From the NCBI RefSeq assembly GCF_003340475.1, contig NZ_QBKA01000002.1:2594197-2658196 (forward strand): a DNA stretch of 64,000 nt. The letters run 5' to 3'. This document shows, piece by piece, positions 8,174 to 17,435 of the stretch (position 1 is its first letter; every line of letters begins with the position of its first letter). The translations under genes and the position numbers were made by a program. The notes beneath the pieces were generated by a model that was given only the letters and a program-made list of their open reading frames with translations, did not search any database and had not been told where the DNA came from. This DNA is from Alteripontixanthobacter maritimus (GTDB taxonomy: Bacteria > Pseudomonadota > Alphaproteobacteria > Sphingomonadales > Sphingomonadaceae).

Positions 8174-8930
8174 TTAGTCTTTGTAGCCGTCGTCCAGACG
8201 ATCCATTCGGCGCCGCAGCATCGGCCAGATAAGCTGCCGGCTGACGAATTCAGCCACGCCGCGATTTTGCTCTTGCACCATATCGGCCGTTCCTTCAGGT
8301 ACCTGTAGGATCTCTACGCTCCCGATGCTCAAGGTGCGAACCTGCACGGAGCATGCGCGCTCTAGAAAATACACGCGCAGGAACGCGTCGCCGACCTCCT
8401 CGCTGACGATAAGCGTACCATGATTGCGCAGCAGCATGGCGTTTTTCATACCTAGATCTACGAAGGTGTTACTCCCGTTCATCATGGTCGAGAGCCACAC
8501 CTTCGTAGTCGTGATAGGCGAAATCGCCGACCACCCCGAGCGCGGTTTGATTCAGCGGCAGCAGGCCATTGGCCATCGCGCTGACCGCTTGCCCGTCGAG
8601 CGTGTACAGGTGCATCACGCAGCGCGCATCATCGCGCGCCAAGTGGATGGTGAAACCGGCCGGATTCACAATCGCCTGCGGATCGTCGACCGGCTTGCCC
8701 TCCATGTCGACCTTGATCAGGCTGGATGCGGTGATTTCCTCGAACCCGCGGCCATACGGGTTGAGCAGGAAGCGGTGTTCCGGCCCGGACACGCGCGCGG
8801 ACAGATGCGTGAAGATGAGATCGTTCCACCCCATACTGGCGACAAGACGATAAGCGCAGAACAAATCTTCGCGAATTGCGCGCTCTGCTTGCGCGCGGCT
8901 GTCCGTTTCTTGGTTCATTGCGGATGCCAT
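8174..8930 (-). pseudogene. Class II aldolase/adducin family protein, frameshifted
   Basis: ATG 8930 opens a class II aldolase/adducin domain (LVASMGWNDLIFTHLSARV, FLLNPYGRGFEEITASSLIKVD, FTIHLARDDARCVMHLYT). The frame breaks near 8470. The rest of the domain continues in another frame (LGMKNAMLLRNHGTLIVSE) to 8174, with the family's usual total length of about 245 aa. One small indel explains the break. Family members use a zinc ion to cleave or epimerise small sugar-phosphate-like substrates. The neighbours on both sides are also broken. Confidence 0.75.
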
Positions 8931-8932
8931 GC

Positions 8933-9399
8933 CTAGCGCTCCTCTCCTGCCGCGTCCTCAGCTTCGCCGCGAATGGTCTCGCTGGTTTCATGCTTGCCAC
9001 CATGGGCCCAGCCGGGCGGCTTCAAGAAATACTTCAGCTTGTCCTGCCACCGGTTGGCGCGTCCCATCTGAGCAAAGAGCCACTGGAACCCGCCGGTCTG
9101 GATATCCTACAGCCGCATGCTCTCTATCGGTTTGACGAGGCCAAAGCGCGGATATTCCTCCTCGCGCTTATACGTCCCAGCAAATTGTCCCACAGGATGA
9201 GAACCTGGCCGTAATCCCGGTCGAGATACTTCGCATCCGCTCCCTGATGAACACGATGATTGCTGGGCGTGGCCAGCACGAGGGCCATTAGATCATCAGC
9301 TTGAATGCGGATAGCGCCTGTCGATCTAGCGAAACCGAAGCCGACAGCCCGCTCTCGACTCACAAGCAGCGACATCCTGAGCGTTACCTTCACGACCAA
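8933..9399 (-). pseudogene. Sterol desaturase / fatty acid hydroxylase remnant
   Basis: The histidine motif region ATPSNHRVHQG followed by KYLDRDYGQVLILWD is the C-terminal signature of the fatty acid hydroxylase superfamily. The frame then shifts near 9175 and continues as YKREEEYPRFGLVKPIESM, with a TAG at about 9109, to the stop at 8933-8935. The 5' half, with the transmembrane part and the first His boxes, is absent: homology is lost a little upstream of 9320, close to an integrase remnant. Its stop lies 2 bp before the aldolase start, so the two were once an operon. Confidence 0.65.
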
Positions 9400-9465
9400 G
9401 CATGGCTGAGGAGGAAATCAATGTGATACTCACGATTTTAGACAGCTTCGCAGCATCGTCCGGCT

Positions 9466-9936
9466 TGGAACGCTGGCAAGAATGTTGGAACGAAGCGTTC
9501 ACTGACACAGAAGCAGATGTGGGCGATCCGCTTCCACCTCGATCGCGAAGGACGATTGAGGGACAAGACCCCTTTCGATCTCGCAATCGACAGCAAGCTA
9601 CGCGGATGCAATCTGGTGAAGATCAATATCGGCGACGTGGTTGCAGGTGCCGAAATCCGCAATCGAGCAACCGCCATCCAGCAGAAGACCAAAAAGCCGG
9701 TGCAGTTCGGAATCGCCGCTGACGTGCCAGCTACACTGCTAGCATGGTGGGAGCGCAGAGGCGGCTCGACGGTCGACTGCCTGTTTCCGAGTCGTGTCGA
9801 CCCAACAGGCCATATGAGTACGCGACAGTATGCGAGCCTGGTCGATGAACGGGTAACGGCGATCGAGCTGCGAAAGGCAGAATACGCGACGCACTCGCTC
9901 AGGCGAACGAAGGCAGCAATGATCCAACGCGTAACC
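9466..9936 (+). pseudogene. Tyrosine recombinase (phage integrase family) remnant
   Basis: A frame from about 9466 encodes the N-terminal part of the catalytic domain: MWAIRFHLDREGR, FDLAIDSKLRGCNLVKI (first catalytic Arg), QQKTKKPVQF, STRQYASLVDE and THSLRRTKAAM (the HxLR box). After about 9936 the similarity stops. The expected LLGH box and the tyrosine nucleophile are missing, so the enzyme is dead. No convincing start codon precedes it. It abuts the truncated sterol desaturase remnant. Confidence 0.7.
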
Positions 9937-10515
9937 GATAGGCGTCGTAGCCTGCCAGCGTCTCCGGCAGCGATCGACATCTGTAGACTTCGTCCTTGTA
10001 GCCCGCTCTTTCTGCACAAGTGCGGCATGTCGCGCTGCGATGGAAAGCCGAAAACCGCGCTTAGGAACGACGAATGCTGCCCAAATGCGCGAGCGTTCGC
10101 AAGGAAGTGTACGCCCACATTCTATGCGCCTTATCGAAAATGCGTGTGTCGGTTGGAAACCGGGCAACGCAGCGGCGGTCATGATTTGCCTACCTAAGTC
10201 CGTGGAAGGGGAGGCCGGGAGTCTAAAGTTTCGCCCGGACACCCTTCTCGCTCGTGTCGCATGCGGAGCGCTTTTAGCGCGTCCTCGCGTTATGGCACAC
10301 TGCAGTTTTGCTTGGTGAGGAGCGTATTGAAATAGCAACTCCACTTCTAATAGGAGGGCCGCTGGGCATAATGGTGCTGTAGGTCACTCGCCTAATCCGC
10401 TGTCCGCGCCAGTATACGCTGCGGTCGCTTTCGGGATCGACGAGCGGATCATTCCAGCAGGGTCAGTGCCTGTAATCGCCGGTTGCCACAGTATTCGTTC
10501 CGGCAACTTGCAGCG
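9937..10515. other. About 580 bp without a recognisable gene
   Basis: Follows the integrase remnant. Open frames exist on both strands, but none has a plausible composition or start. I see no repeat or RNA gene here. Confidence 0.45.
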
Positions 10516-10599
10516 TTAGTTAAGGATCAGCAGGACGACGCCGATAAGCGCGCCGAGCCAGAGGATCAGCAGCACAACGAATTCAACCTTATCTTTCAT
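10516..10599 (-). CDS. 27-aa single-span membrane micro-protein
   Basis: ATG 10597-10599 overlaps the TGA of the upstream 66-aa gene (10596-10598) in an ATGA junction, so translation is probably coupled. The product is MKDKVEF followed by about 20 hydrophobic residues (VVLLILWLGALIGVVLLILN), a single membrane helix. It is too short for most gene callers. Function unknown; the hydrophobicity and the coupled start support it. Confidence 0.55.
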   Translation of the reverse strand: MKDKVEFVVLLILWLGALIGVVLLILN

Positions 10600-10796
10600 C
10601 CGCGTGATTGTCGGTCGGCGAAGAATTTCAGCCAGTCGGGCACGTTATTCTCGATTGAGCAGCCTTCCCCGATGATCGCGCGCAGCCATTCGCGGAGCGC
10701 GTCCACCTGCTCCGCCGTTTCGCATTGGTCGGCCGACTGGCGGCCGCCGGGGATTTCCGTGCCGGCGGGATCGGTGACATAGAGGTAACGCTGCAT
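10596..10796 (-). CDS. 66-aa hypothetical protein in the SRAP operon
   Basis: Starts at ATG 10796, 26 bp after the SRAP gene and on the same strand. The product begins MQRYLYVTDPAGTEIPGG, continues as an acidic helical stretch and ends in a Trp-containing tail. No family recognised. Its stop overlaps the start of a 27-aa membrane protein. The three genes form one unit. Confidence 0.6.
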   Translation of the reverse strand: MQRYLYVTDPAGTEIPGGRQSADQCETAEQVDALREWLRAIIGEGCSIENNVPDWLKFFADRQSRG

Positions 10797-10821
10797 TGTG
10801 TTCGCCAATGGTTACGACAGA

Positions 10822-11424
10822 CTAGCTTCGCCGGACCCAGGGATCGTTAGTGCGGTCGATCGCCAGCTCGGTCGCATAGGGCTCGCAGAGCTTGTGCGCG
10901 TCATCCTCGGCACCATTCACGTAAGTGGCTCGATCAGCCGCTGCGATTATGACGGGCATCCGGTCATGGACAGGCTTCACCTGCGAGTTCGCGTCAGTCA
11001 TCAGCATCGAATAAACCGGGCCCCATTCGGCGCTGTCTCGCCAGATGCCGGCGCAGGTCAACATCTCATCTGTAGGATCCGCGAACCAAGTGCGGGTCAT
11101 CGTCCCGCGTGGTCCCTCTGCCTCGGCGAAAGCGGTCACGGGGATCAGCGCGCGACGATCGCGAAAGTTGGCGTTCCAGAACCGGCTGTCCAGCTTGTCA
11201 GTTCGGGTATTGTTGACCGGTTTGGGTTTGAGCGCCTGCCCGGACTTGCCGCGACGGGAAAGCGGGAAGCCCCATGTCATCGATCGCAGAGCGCCGTTAG
11301 CCAAGACGATGCCGGGAAGGCCGGGATAGATCAGTTTGCCAGCGTTGCTGGTTTCCGGTGCGGGCACAGCGAACAGGCGCGCCAGCTCTGTGTAGCTGCT
11401 AGACATGCGATAGAGGTTGCACAT
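10822..11424 (-). CDS. SRAP domain protein (YedK/HMCES family)
   Basis: 200 aa from ATG 11424. The start is fixed by the family rule that Cys2 is the catalytic residue after Met removal (MCNLYRM). Other expected residues are present: Asn71/72 in NNTRTD, a Glu in FAEAEG near 101-103 and His153 in VHDRMPVI. SRAP proteins covalently trap abasic sites in single-stranded DNA. Plasmids and phages often carry extra copies. It leads a short operon with two small genes. Confidence 0.88.
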   Translation of the reverse strand: MCNLYRMSSSYTELARLFAVPAPETSNAGKLIYPGLPGIVLANGALRSMTWGFPLSRRGKSGQALKPKPVNNTRTDKLDSRFWNANFRDRRALIPVTAFAEAEGPRGTMTRTWFADPTDEMLTCAGIWRDSAEWGPVYSMLMTDANSQVKPVHDRMPVIIAAADRATYVNGAEDDAHKLCEPYATELAIDRTNDPWVRRS

Positions 11425-11522
11425 GCGGCAGGCGTGGCGGCGACAGCGCGGTTTGTCAACGCGGCGCCTTGTGCCAAGACGAATCATTGACCAATGTTCC
11501 GCATTCGTTCCATCCGGCGACT

Positions 11523-11750
11523 ATGGTCCGCTACAATCATGGAACACTCGACGGCATATCGAAAGCCCGCTGCAACATCCAGGTCTCGTGCAAACGGTGT
11601 CCGCATAAGACACTCGCCCGGCCGACGGCATTAATGCGCCGATTACCCGGACCAGCCCAGTTCTGGCCACTGGAGCAGATCGAGCCGAAGATGAAGTGCA
11701 GTGAGTGCGGCGCACAAGGCGCCAAGATTGTAGGTGTGTGGCGCGATTAA
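11523..11750 (+). CDS. Small Cys-rich (zinc-ribbon-like) protein
   Basis: 75 aa from ATG 11523 (a TTG at 11469 is possible). Cysteine pairs occur near the start (CNIQVSCKRC) and near the end (CSEC), a spacing that suits a zinc ribbon. It is divergent from the SRAP gene. Similar short Cys-rich proteins are common in alphaproteobacterial accessory DNA. No function can be given. Confidence 0.5.
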   Translation: MVRYNHGTLDGISKARCNIQVSCKRCPHKTLARPTALMRRLPGPAQFWPLEQIEPKMKCSECGAQGAKIVGVWRD

Positions 11751-11769
11751 GATCTGTGCGGCCGGTCTA

Positions 11770-12407
11770 TCAGGCGGCCGTCTTCGTCTTGGTGCTATTT
11801 CGGCAGCCGTGCAGAAGAGCGGCAGCATATTGTCGTGAACCTGATACGGTGTGATGCACCCCGTCCAGTTGGAGGTTGGAAAGAACGGGCGGCACATCTT
11901 GCGCATCGCGATTGCGCGCAGACTGACTTACGAAACTGCTTGCGGCACTGCTGTTGACTCCGCCTACCATCACAAGGTGGCGGCCTTCCAGACTATCGAG
12001 CAATGCGGGGTAGATTGCGCGAACTCCTGCAGCTCATCGCCAGCAGAAAAATGCTTAGCGCCCAAAGCTACGATGACGGTGTCCGGCTGCGTCGCGCTCA
12101 GCAATTCGTCTATAATCGCCTGAAAGTCGCGCACACGTGCCCCGCCTATGCCCGCTGCGAAAACACTGCCGCAGCGATCTGGAAAATACGTCTGTTCGAT
12201 CAGGCTGTCTCCAATGACCAGCGTATCGACTTTACCGACCTGCTGCGCCTCCTGCACCACGAAACCGGCACGGGTTTTCGCATAGCTGAGCTCGCCATAA
12301 TAGTAGCGCTTCGTCGCAAAAAATGGCGCCGTCGCCGCAACCGAAGCGATGACGCAGAAGATTATGATCAAGACGGTTTTGTCGCGTTCGCTTGGGGTTG
12401 CGTTCAT
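11770..12407 (-). pseudogene. SGNH/GDSL-type hydrolase, one frameshift
   Basis: From ATG 12407 the product has an N-terminal membrane anchor (VLIIIFCVIASVAAT), then LVIGDSLIEQTYF with the nucleophile GDSL block, GIGGARV and IVALGAKHF. At about 12020 the frame shifts. The remainder (ALLDSLEGRHLVMVG ... LDGVHHTVSG, the catalytic Asp-His pair) is in the next frame to 11770. All catalytic blocks survive, so a single indel or a sequencing error separates this from an intact esterase-like protein. Confidence 0.65.
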
Positions 12408-12627
12408 CCGCCGGGCAGTTCCGAAAGAGAGCCCGGCCATATAGGGGATTTATTACCAATCTCGGGTTTATGCCCACCTGTGCCACCGCAGCGCCCAAAC
12501 AGACACTGCAGGGACCGCGCCTTCCGGAAGACGGCAACAACAAAATAGCGCGACCTGTCGCGCATCCGCGCAAATTCGGGTATGGCCGTTCAGCCATTCT
12601 TTACCATATATCGACCACAGCGGAGCC

Positions 12628-12816
12628 ATGATGACAGACGACGAGCGATCCGCTGGGCTGGAAAAGCATGTCCAGTTAAATAAACCGGAGCAGGAGCGCC
12701 TAGCCGCGATGCTCGAGAAGGCATTGAAAGAACTCGATCTTGCCGATCAGAAAATTGCAGCGGTTTATGTATCGCAGGCACTCGATGCGCTTCTAGGGAA
12801 CAGTGAGCCGGTGTGA
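12628..12816 (+). CDS. 62-aa hypothetical protein
   Basis: ATG 12628 (or 12631) follows GCGGAGCC. The product is helical and amphipathic (LNKPEQERLAAMLEKALKELDLADQKIAAVYVSQALDALL split over two helices), with the look of a small regulatory or scaffold protein. No family named. Confidence 0.6.
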   Translation: MMTDDERSAGLEKHVQLNKPEQERLAAMLEKALKELDLADQKIAAVYVSQALDALLGNSEPV

Positions 12817-12889
12817 GCCGTTAATTTACTACATGCGCGGATGCCGGCGTGGGGCTTGCAGCATTTGTGCGCAATAAACGGGGCAAAGT

Positions 12890-13435
12890 GTGAGCACCAA
12901 GACGGAGTCGCAATTTTTCGAGATATTCCACACCACTTCTGTCCGACGTCACGAAACGCTGGATCTCATGGCGGACGGTCGGTCATCCAAGGAAATCGCC
13001 GCAATGCTGGGTGTCACCCAGTCCGCGGTGAACAAACGCATCGATGCGATGCGGGCTAAATGCGGTGACATTCCGCGGGCCGCACTGGGCCGTCATTACC
13101 GCGCATATCAGGCAAACCTGTTGCAAAACGGCGTGCCGCAAAGCTGCGATAAAATACCAAGCGAAAATCTCCACCTGCCCAGCGCCTTCGCTTGGCCCGA
13201 AGCAGAGGGCAAGGACACTGCTTTGGCGACGTCCCGACTGTCAGATTCTTTGGTCGTTCCGGCCGACGCGCCCTGGCATCGGAACGAACCCAGCAGAGTC
13301 CCCGAGGCGCTCGACGGCGAGCATGCTTCGCTAATGAGGGTCGGTGCCATTTTCGGTATTGCACTGGGGATATTGCTGGTCGCTTTGGTCGCGTTCACGG
13401 CAATGGCTGCCCTTTCGGACGCACTGTCCAGCTAG
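12890..13435 (+). CDS. LuxR-type HTH protein with a C-terminal membrane anchor
   Basis: 181 aa from GTG 12890. Residues 18-60 form a GerE/LuxR-type helix-turn-helix (LMADGRSSKEIAAMLGVTQSAVNKRIDAMRAK in two halves). A long polar linker follows. Residues about 150-175 are a single hydrophobic helix (VGAIFGIALGILLVALVAFTA is its core), so the DNA-binding domain would be tethered to the inner membrane facing the cytoplasm. No receiver or ligand domain is present. It heads a plus-strand run ending with RadC-like and winged-helix proteins. Confidence 0.7.
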   Translation: MSTKTESQFFEIFHTTSVRRHETLDLMADGRSSKEIAAMLGVTQSAVNKRIDAMRAKCGDIPRAALGRHYRAYQANLLQNGVPQSCDKIPSENLHLPSAFAWPEAEGKDTALATSRLSDSLVVPADAPWHRNEPSRVPEALDGEHASLMRVGAIFGIALGILLVALVAFTAMAALSDALSS

Positions 13436-13504
13436 CGAGCGCAAGCCGGCCTCTCCCTTTATGCCGGACACGGTTCGAGACCGTATGCCGGACGGAGATG
13501 CTTG

Positions 13505-13834
13505 ATGACCATGACAACCACAATTGCCGCCCTGCGTATTTCGAACGAGATCGCGACCACCGAGAACCTGCTCGATCAAGCTGGCGCAGCGATCGCCACG
13601 CTGACAGCAACGGCTATGATCGCGCGGGCCGATACCGGTTCCGCATCGGGTACGGGCCAGATCGCCTTGATGCGACTGGCGAAAGCGCAACAGCAGCTTG
13701 TCGGCGCGCAGAGCGAAATTCACCGCGCTCATGCCGAATTGTTGAAAACCGCGAAAATCGTCGGGGAAGCCGACCATGACGGGAAATGCCCTGTCGCGCC
13801 AAGCGCTATCGTGGATCACCAGGAAGCAGCCTGA
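13505..13834 (+). CDS. Hypothetical helical protein
   Basis: 109 aa from ATG 13505 after GGAGATGCTTG. Ala-rich and largely helical, with low complexity. No signal peptide; no family recognised. It sits between the membrane-tethered HTH gene and a membrane protein gene and is probably in the same run. Confidence 0.55.
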   Translation: MTMTTTIAALRISNEIATTENLLDQAGAAIATLTATAMIARADTGSASGTGQIALMRLAKAQQQLVGAQSEIHRAHAELLKTAKIVGEADHDGKCPVAPSAIVDHQEAA

Positions 13835-13876
13835 TGGTCCTTGCGCGCTTGCCAAGGTAATCGTTAGCTACGTCGC

Positions 13877-14374
13877 ATGACGTTGACCGACCTTGTGGCC
13901 ATGCGTGGAACGTTCCAACTTCTCGCCGTGCTGACCTTGGCTCTAGTAGCCTGGCGGCGCGGCGGGAGCCCGGAAAAAATCAGTGCCGGCGTGCTTTTGG
14001 GCGTGCTTCTTCTGGATCGATTTTACCATTTCATTCTCACGGGCGGTAAGACAATCGGGTTCGAAGGCACCTATTGGCAGGTCGATATCGGACATGTCGT
14101 GATCGACGTCGCGGCCCTGGCCATCATTCTCGCGATCACATTACGCGCCAATCGGATATACCCCCTATGCCTGACGGCCTTGCAGTTGATTACGGTCGCG
14201 AGTCACTTTTCAAGGGTCATCACGCCGGTGTTCGAGCCGGGCGCCTTTGCATTGATGTCGCTCGGACCAGTGTACATGCAGATAGCAACGCTGGGCATAG
14301 GTCTAGCGAGCCATATGAGACATCAGCGGATCCACGGCGCGTATCGCTCTTGGCGAGCCTCCTCCGTCCGCTGA
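13877..14374 (+). CDS. Small multi-span membrane protein
   Basis: 165 aa with about five hydrophobic segments, near residues 12-26, 36-52, 68-87, 96-112 and 125-143. Short loops; the C-terminus is basic. Family unknown. Its 3' end overlaps the start region of the RadC-like gene. Confidence 0.6.
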   Translation: MTLTDLVAMRGTFQLLAVLTLALVAWRRGGSPEKISAGVLLGVLLLDRFYHFILTGGKTIGFEGTYWQVDIGHVVIDVAALAIILAITLRANRIYPLCLTALQLITVASHFSRVITPVFEPGAFALMSLGPVYMQIATLGIGLASHMRHQRIHGAYRSWRASSVR

Positions 14375-14931
14375 TCGCCGCGCGGGCCGATGCCGTCGCA
14401 GCGCGGCTGATCGAACAGTTCGGGCGCATCTCTTGCGTCATGTCGGCAAGCGAGGAGCGCCTTGCCAGCGCCTTGCCCGACGATATCGAAGCGGCCGCCG
14501 CGATTGTTGCGGCCCGCCACCTGTGCGAAATTACGAGCCGTGAGGAACTGGTCGGCGAAGCCGTAACGCCCGATGATCCCCGGCTCATTTCCCATCTGGC
14601 CAAAGCGCTGGCCGGCGGGCGGGAACGGTTCCACATCGTCTATCTCGACGCCGGCGGCAGATATCTGCACGACGAACAGCTCGCCAAAGGCACGCGCTCC
14701 GCAATTGATATTGGTTTAAAGGATTTGCTGCGGAGAGTGATCGATCTGGATGCAGCGAGCGTTATCTTGGCGCATAACCATCCATCGGGCGATTGCCGGC
14801 CCAGCGAACAGGACCGCGCCACCACCGAAGACATCGTGACCCTGGCGGGGCGGTTCGAAATTGTCGTGAAGGACCACCTTATCTTTGCGGGCCGGTGCGT
14901 CTATTCCATGCGCCGCGGGGAGCAGCTGTGA
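14350..14931 (+). CDS. RadC-like JAB/MPN domain protein
   Basis: About 193 aa if started at TTG 14350, which overlaps the membrane protein gene; the start is uncertain because the frame is open upstream. The C-terminal half holds the JAMM metal motif (AHNHPSGDCRPSEQD), with the two His, Ser and Asp of RadC-type JAB domains. The N-terminal half matches the helical region that precedes it. RadC-like proteins are frequent on mobile elements and their biochemical role is not settled. Its TGA overlaps the GTG of the next gene. Confidence 0.8.
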   Translation: MASLLRPLIAARADAVAARLIEQFGRISCVMSASEERLASALPDDIEAAAAIVAARHLCEITSREELVGEAVTPDDPRLISHLAKALAGGRERFHIVYLDAGGRYLHDEQLAKGTRSAIDIGLKDLLRRVIDLDAASVILAHNHPSGDCRPSEQDRATTEDIVTLAGRFEIVVKDHLIFAGRCVYSMRRGEQL

Positions 14932-15428
14932 ATAGCGAGAAGCGGCTAAAGCAGTCGGGTGTGATCGAACAACTGGAGCGCGCAAAGGAGTTGCGGCAGA
15001 TGGCAGCTCGTATGGAAGCGCTCGCACTGGCGATCGAACAGGATGTACCCGAAATTGCGCGCGAGGTCGTGAAAGTTCTGTCCAGATCCGACCGTTACCT
15101 CGCCGGGCTCGCGCAGACCTGGTACAAGGAACGGCGCCTGCGCAACGAAGTGCTGGGCAAGGAGCTGTTCTGCGAGCCGGCATGGGACATGCTGCTCGAC
15201 CTGTTTGTGCAGCAGGAGCAGGGGCGCAAGATTTCCATTACCAGTGCGTGTATAGCGTCGGACAGCGCGCAAACGACTGCGCTGCGCTGGATCGAAATTC
15301 TGATTGCTAAGGGTCTGCTCGACAAAAGGACGGACGAGACCGATTGCCGCCGGTCTTGGCTAACCCTGACGGAGGATGGATTGACGAAAATGCGCGAGGT
15401 GCTGCGGGCGCGCGCGCCCGAATACTGA
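14928..15428 (+). CDS. MarR-like winged-helix protein
   Basis: 166 aa from GTG 14928, overlapping the RadC-like stop (GTGA) with GGGGAGCAGCT upstream. Residues 1-50 form a coiled helical region. The C-terminal half is a winged helix-turn-helix (ITSACIASDSAQTTALRWIEILIAKGLLDKR and the wing LTLTEDG). Translation coupling to a RadC-like protein suggests a joint function. Confidence 0.65.
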   Translation: MNSEKRLKQSGVIEQLERAKELRQMAARMEALALAIEQDVPEIAREVVKVLSRSDRYLAGLAQTWYKERRLRNEVLGKELFCEPAWDMLLDLFVQQEQGRKISITSACIASDSAQTTALRWIEILIAKGLLDKRTDETDCRRSWLTLTEDGLTKMREVLRARAPEY

Positions 15429-15448
15429 AGCGATCACAAGAGGTATAG

Positions 15449-15718
15449 GTGTTTGCCCTTATCGCGAGATGGCAAAGTATCTCCATATCGGATGTGATGC
15501 AGTATCCCGCCAATCTGGACGCGCCTGGTACCGCCCTGATCATTTACCGACATCACGGCAAACACGGACTCGTTCTGCTCGCCCGCAAAATCGTTGCCGC
15601 CGAACACGATGGCTACGTCCGCGAAGTAGCCCTCATAATGGATGTCATGAACGAGCTCGTTGAGTTATGTCGGGCGCCATTTGTAACTACGTCCGAGAAT
15701 AGCCCAAATCTAGTATAA
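15449..15718 (+). CDS. Possible 89-aa protein of unknown function
   Basis: GTG start at 15449, 21 bp after the winged-helix gene. The composition is plausible (FALIARWQSISISD, a second half rich in Val/Leu). No family. It could be the last gene of the run. Confidence 0.35.
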   Translation: MFALIARWQSISISDVMQYPANLDAPGTALIIYRHHGKHGLVLLARKIVAAEHDGYVREVALIMDVMNELVELCRAPFVTTSENSPNLV

Positions 15719-16049
15719 GTCTGAAGTTGTAAACTATTAATAGACTTTTTCCTTCTAAAATAACGAGTATGCAATATGTTCAGGTTAAGAAAGAGATATC
15801 GAGATCGGGTTTTAAATTCGAAATACCTTATACGTTACAGAGAATAATCGAGTTCTCATGGTTCACCCAAGTTATAAATAATTCTATAGTCAAAACTGGC
15901 TTAGTAACGCGTCTCCAATTTTGAACCTTGTGTTCGCCGTCAGCACCTATGGCACAAAATTGAGGTTATAATTTAAGGAGGATTTGGGTCTTGTCGTATT
16001 GACAATAAAACGAAGATAAGACTCGAGTCCTTAAAGGCCAAAGCAAGTT
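15719..16049. other. AT-rich gap before the IS remnants
   Basis: About 330 bp, much more AT-rich than the surroundings, with many short poly-A and poly-T stretches. No coding frame or RNA gene seen. It may mark an old insertion boundary. Confidence 0.4.
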
Positions 16050-17364
16050 CTGAACGGGTAGTAAAAGACATACGCTAGGCAAAGCGTCGGCACTTCTCAG
16101 CCGAAGACAAGACTAGGATCGTGCTGGAATGCCTGCGCGGCGATGACAGCAATGCTGAGCTGTGCCGCAAGGTAGGCATTGCACAGAGCTTGTATTGCGC
16201 GTAATCGAAGGAGTTTATGGAGACCGGCAAACGAAGGCTTGCCGGTGACATTGCGCGTACCGCCACCAGCGATGAGGTCAAGTATTTGCGCAGCGAAGCA
16301 CGCGATCTGAAGGAATGCGTGGCGGATCTGACGCTAGAGAACCGTTTGCTCCAAAAAAAGCATGATCGCGGATGGAGGTGACCAAAATGAGATATCCTAC
16401 ATCTGAGAAGCTGGAGATCATCCGCATCGTTGAGCAAGCGCACCTGCCCGGTAAATAACCCTTGATCGGTTGGGCATCCCGCGCCGGACATTTTATCGCT
16501 GGTATGACGGGTATCTGGAAGCTGGACCCGAAGCGCTGGAAGATCGGCCATCTGCGCTCAGCAGGGTGTGCAGCCGGATCCCAGCCCATATCCATGATCA
16601 GATCATTGTGCTGGCTCTGGAACAGTCAGGACTGAGCCCGAGAGAACTGGGTGTGCGATTCACCGATGAGAAGAGTCACCTCGTGTCCAAAGCCAAGGTT
16701 TACCGTCTGTTGAGGGCTCACAATCTGATTGCCAGCACGGCATATGTGATGATCAAGCGGCTGATCGTTTCCATGCTTAGGCGACGTGGGTGAACGAGAT
16801 GCAACAGACTCATTTTACCTACTTCAAGATTATCGGGTGGGGCTCGATGTATTTGTCTACGGTGCTCTATGATTACTCGCGCTACATTATCGCCTGTAAG
16901 CTTTGTTTCACCATGCGAACCGAGGATGTCATGATACGTTGGGTATGACGCTGGAAGTCTCAGGCTACGAATGGGCAGCCGTGATGGACAAACCCAGACT
17001 GCTTAGCGACAAAGGCCCAAGCTACATCGCAAGCGAGTTGGCGGCATACATCGAAGCCAAACGCATGAGCTATACTCGCGGCGCGCCGTTCAATCCCCAG
17101 ACGCAGAACAAGATCGAGCGCTGGCACCAGACCCTGAAGAACCGCTTTCTGCTGGAGAACTACTTCTTGCCCGGCGATCTCGAGACCCAGATCGAGGCGT
17201 TCATCGAACACTATAACCACCAGCGCTATCACGAGAGCCTGAGCAATGTGACGCCTGCCGACGCCTACTTCAGGAGGGCCGGAAGCATCATCAAACAGCG
17301 AGGAAGGATCAAACGAAAAACTATCGAACATCGGCGCTTGCAACACCGCAAGCTACCCGCCTAA
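16050..17364 (+). mobile_element. Degenerate IS3-family transposase (orfA + orfB)
   Basis: The orfA remnant reads RHFSAEDKTRIVLECLRG, then ELCRKVGIAQSLY, an in-frame stop at about 16202, then GKRRLAGDIARTATSDEV. The orfB remnant begins near 16387 (MRYPTSEKLEIIRIVEQA) and shifts frame near 16455 to GIPRRTFYRWYDGYLEAGPE. It shifts again near 16760 and ends with LSDKGPSYIASEL and FNPQTQNKIERWHQTLKNR. The first catalytic Asp is replaced (QTHFTYFK instead of QTDFTYLK), while the second Asp and the Glu remain. The element is inactive. I could not define its terminal repeats. Confidence 0.75.
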
Positions 17365-17435
17365 TATCAATCAACAGGACAAGGCCGATCCTACGCTACT
17401 CTAGGCAGTCATTAGTGCCATATGCTCTGACGACG

